Below, in pieces: positions 62,497 through 64,000 of a stretch of 64,000 bases of DNA (positions within the stretch are counted from its first letter, which is position 1; the number at the start of each line of letters is the position of its first letter). Where the stretch lies: contig WANT01000047.1 of assembly GCA_015521685.1 (NCBI GenBank), positions 1 through 64,000 of the forward strand, written 5' to 3'. This stretch comes from Aeropyrum sp. (GTDB lineage Archaea; Thermoproteota; Thermoprotei_A; Sulfolobales; Acidilobaceae). The position numbers and the translations under genes are program-made. The notes below the pieces were generated by a model, which was not told the DNA's origin, made no database searches, and saw only the letters and a program-made list of their open reading frames with translations.

Positions 62497-63744
62497 CTAG
62501 TCTCTAATGAGCCTAGAAAGCTCGCCCACCAAGATCTCCTCAACTTCATCCAGAGTAACACTACCTTTGAGTGACGCCTCCTCGAAGAGTCTCTGGAGCG
62601 CTCTCACGACCTTCTTAGTATACGCGTTCATAGCCATCTCCAGGACCTCATCAGGAGGCACCTCTCTCTTCAGAGAGCTTGTAGCCCTCGCGAGCTCCCT
62701 TTGGCTGAGCCTGCTTAGAAGCCTGGCGACGGACCTAGAAGCTTCCCTCCCAGGCCTCTTAGCGAGGAGTTCCAAAAGATCCTTCAGCTCTGACTCAATA
62801 ATTGACTCGGCTGCTGGGAGCCACTTCAGCCTCTCCCTCAGAGCCCTCCTAGCTTCCTCCTCTAAATGCTTCATGTGGAATACCCTCCCCTCAACTCTGG
62901 GGGTTGCTGGTGGGTTGGAGACGTCTATAACAATCTTAGGCGTATTCCCTTCAAGATCTTCCTCGCTCAAAACGAGATGCCCGCCGCCCACTGCTACATA
63001 GAGGACGTCGATCCTTCTAACCAGCTCTCGAAGCGCATCAAGAGGTAAAACCTCCCCATCGACACCGCCACACAGTGCGAGGACCTCGCGTCCTCTGCTA
63101 ACAGTCCTGTTAAACACCAATAGCAGGGAAGGCTTGGACTTCATGCATAGAAGGTTTGCGATACTCCGAGCTGCCATACCAGCACCAACTACTCCGATCT
63201 TAAGCCCCTCTAGGCTCCCAAGAACTCTCTCCGAAAGCTGTACTGCCGCTCCTATATATCCAACCCCGCCTCGCGAGATGCCCGTCTCACTCCGAACCCT
63301 GGATCCAGCTCTTAGTGCTTTATGGAAGACCTCGTCTAGAAGGGGGGTTGTAAAACCTAGCTCTCGCGCCTTGAGCCATGCTAGCCTCACCTGGCCGAGG
63401 ACCTCGTGGTCTCCTATAATCCGCGACTCGAGACCGGCTGCTACTCTGAAGAGGTGTCGAATCGCGTCGATTCCACGGAGCTCGACAACCGCGCCTCTTC
63501 CACCAGCAGTTGATACTATCATCGATGCAACGTGAGCTAGCAGGCTTTTCGGAGGCTCGTCAAAGTACGCCTCGAATCTGTTGCAAGTAGCGAGAACTAC
63601 AACACCCCTAGAACGGAACCCAAGATCCCTCAGAATATCCTCCCACTTCCCCTCCAGCCTAGAGAGGACCTCACGTCTAGCAAAGTTAATGTTAGTTCCA
63701 ACCATGACAACCCTGCTGGTCAGAGCTTCCCCTGTCACAGCCAT
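62497..63744 (-). CDS. hemA: glutamyl-tRNA reductase
   Basis: VLATCNRFEAYF, GLESRIIGDHEVLGQVRLAWLKARE, VVGAGMAARSIA. Confidence 0.94.
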   Translation of the reverse strand: MAVTGEALTSRVVMVGTNINFARREVLSRLEGKWEDILRDLGFRSRGVVVLATCNRFEAYFDEPPKSLLAHVASMIVSTAGGRGAVVELRGIDAIRHLFRVAAGLESRIIGDHEVLGQVRLAWLKARELGFTTPLLDEVFHKALRAGSRVRSETGISRGGVGYIGAAVQLSERVLGSLEGLKIGVVGAGMAARSIANLLCMKSKPSLLLVFNRTVSRGREVLALCGGVDGEVLPLDALRELVRRIDVLYVAVGGGHLVLSEEDLEGNTPKIVIDVSNPPATPRVEGRVFHMKHLEEEARRALRERLKWLPAAESIIESELKDLLELLAKRPGREASRSVARLLSRLSQRELARATSSLKREVPPDEVLEMAMNAYTKKVVRALQRLFEEASLKGSVTLDEVEEILVGELSRLIRD

Positions 63745-64000
63745 TCCCTAGCAACCCCCGACAGTCGTCTACCCAGGCTGATGGCGGCGGATAGGGACTC
63801 TTCGCGAGACGCATCTACAGACGCCCAAAACGAGTGTGACCCATCAGGGGAGAGCACTACACCAGTAATCCTTACCACGCTACCCAGGTCCTCGGCATAC
63901 GCACCAATAGGAGTTCTGCACCCTGCTCTAGCCCCCTCAAGAACCCCTTTTTCAGCAAGAGCCACCGCCCACCATTGAGGCGGCTCAACACCGCTAAGCT
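63735..64000 (-). CDS. hemC: hydroxymethylbilane synthase, C-terminal part (truncated by window edge)
   Basis: GARAGCRTPIGAYAE cofactor-Cys motif; frame stays open to the window end (LSGVEPPQWWAVALAEKG); adjacent to hemA. Confidence 0.8.
   Translation of the reverse strand, partial: LSGVEPPQWWAVALAEKGVLEGARAGCRTPIGAYAEDLGSVVRITGVVLSPDGSHSFWASVDASREESLSAAISLGRRLSGVAREWL

Overview
The window is a gene-dense segment of a hyperthermophilic crenarchaeal chromosome. Desulfurococcales-like affiliation is my inference from AGG/AGA/ATA-rich codon usage, GTG/TTG starts, intron-bearing tRNAs and archaeal gene families. In order it holds: the A/V-type ATPase A-B-D genes; a UMP-kinase-like gene; an acyl-CoA synthetase; malic enzyme; two GNATs; a CBS protein; an AbrB-ACT fusion; ileS with an overlapping solo Cas4-like nuclease; a MoxR-VWA pair; a 19-gene ribosomal cluster (S19 to L15, including Rnp1 and a short S14 absent from the ORF track); a hydrolase region (GHL6-like, GH130-like, beta-lactamase-fold, M19 dipeptidase, S45 acylase); dcd; TIP49; XPD; a phosphohexomutase; a DUF357-cytidylyltransferase; a second acyl-CoA synthetase; threonine synthase; an S9 peptidase; a Thr-rich surface protein; and hemA plus partial hemC. 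There are two intron-containing tRNAs, Lys(CTT) and Tyr(GTA). The most interesting content is unannotated small RNA: one H/ACA-type guide whose pocket matches the universal archaeal 16S segment GGAA-UU-GGCGGGGG, and three or four C/D-box-like sRNAs, two of which would direct 2'-O-methylation to the wobble base of tRNA-Lys(UUU) and tRNA-Leu(CAA). Also notable are a noncanonical (45/46) tRNA-Lys intron and a full-length threonine synthase frame with no ATG/GTG/TTG start. No CRISPR array, transposon or prophage was seen. All calls come from reading the sequence; no searches were run.
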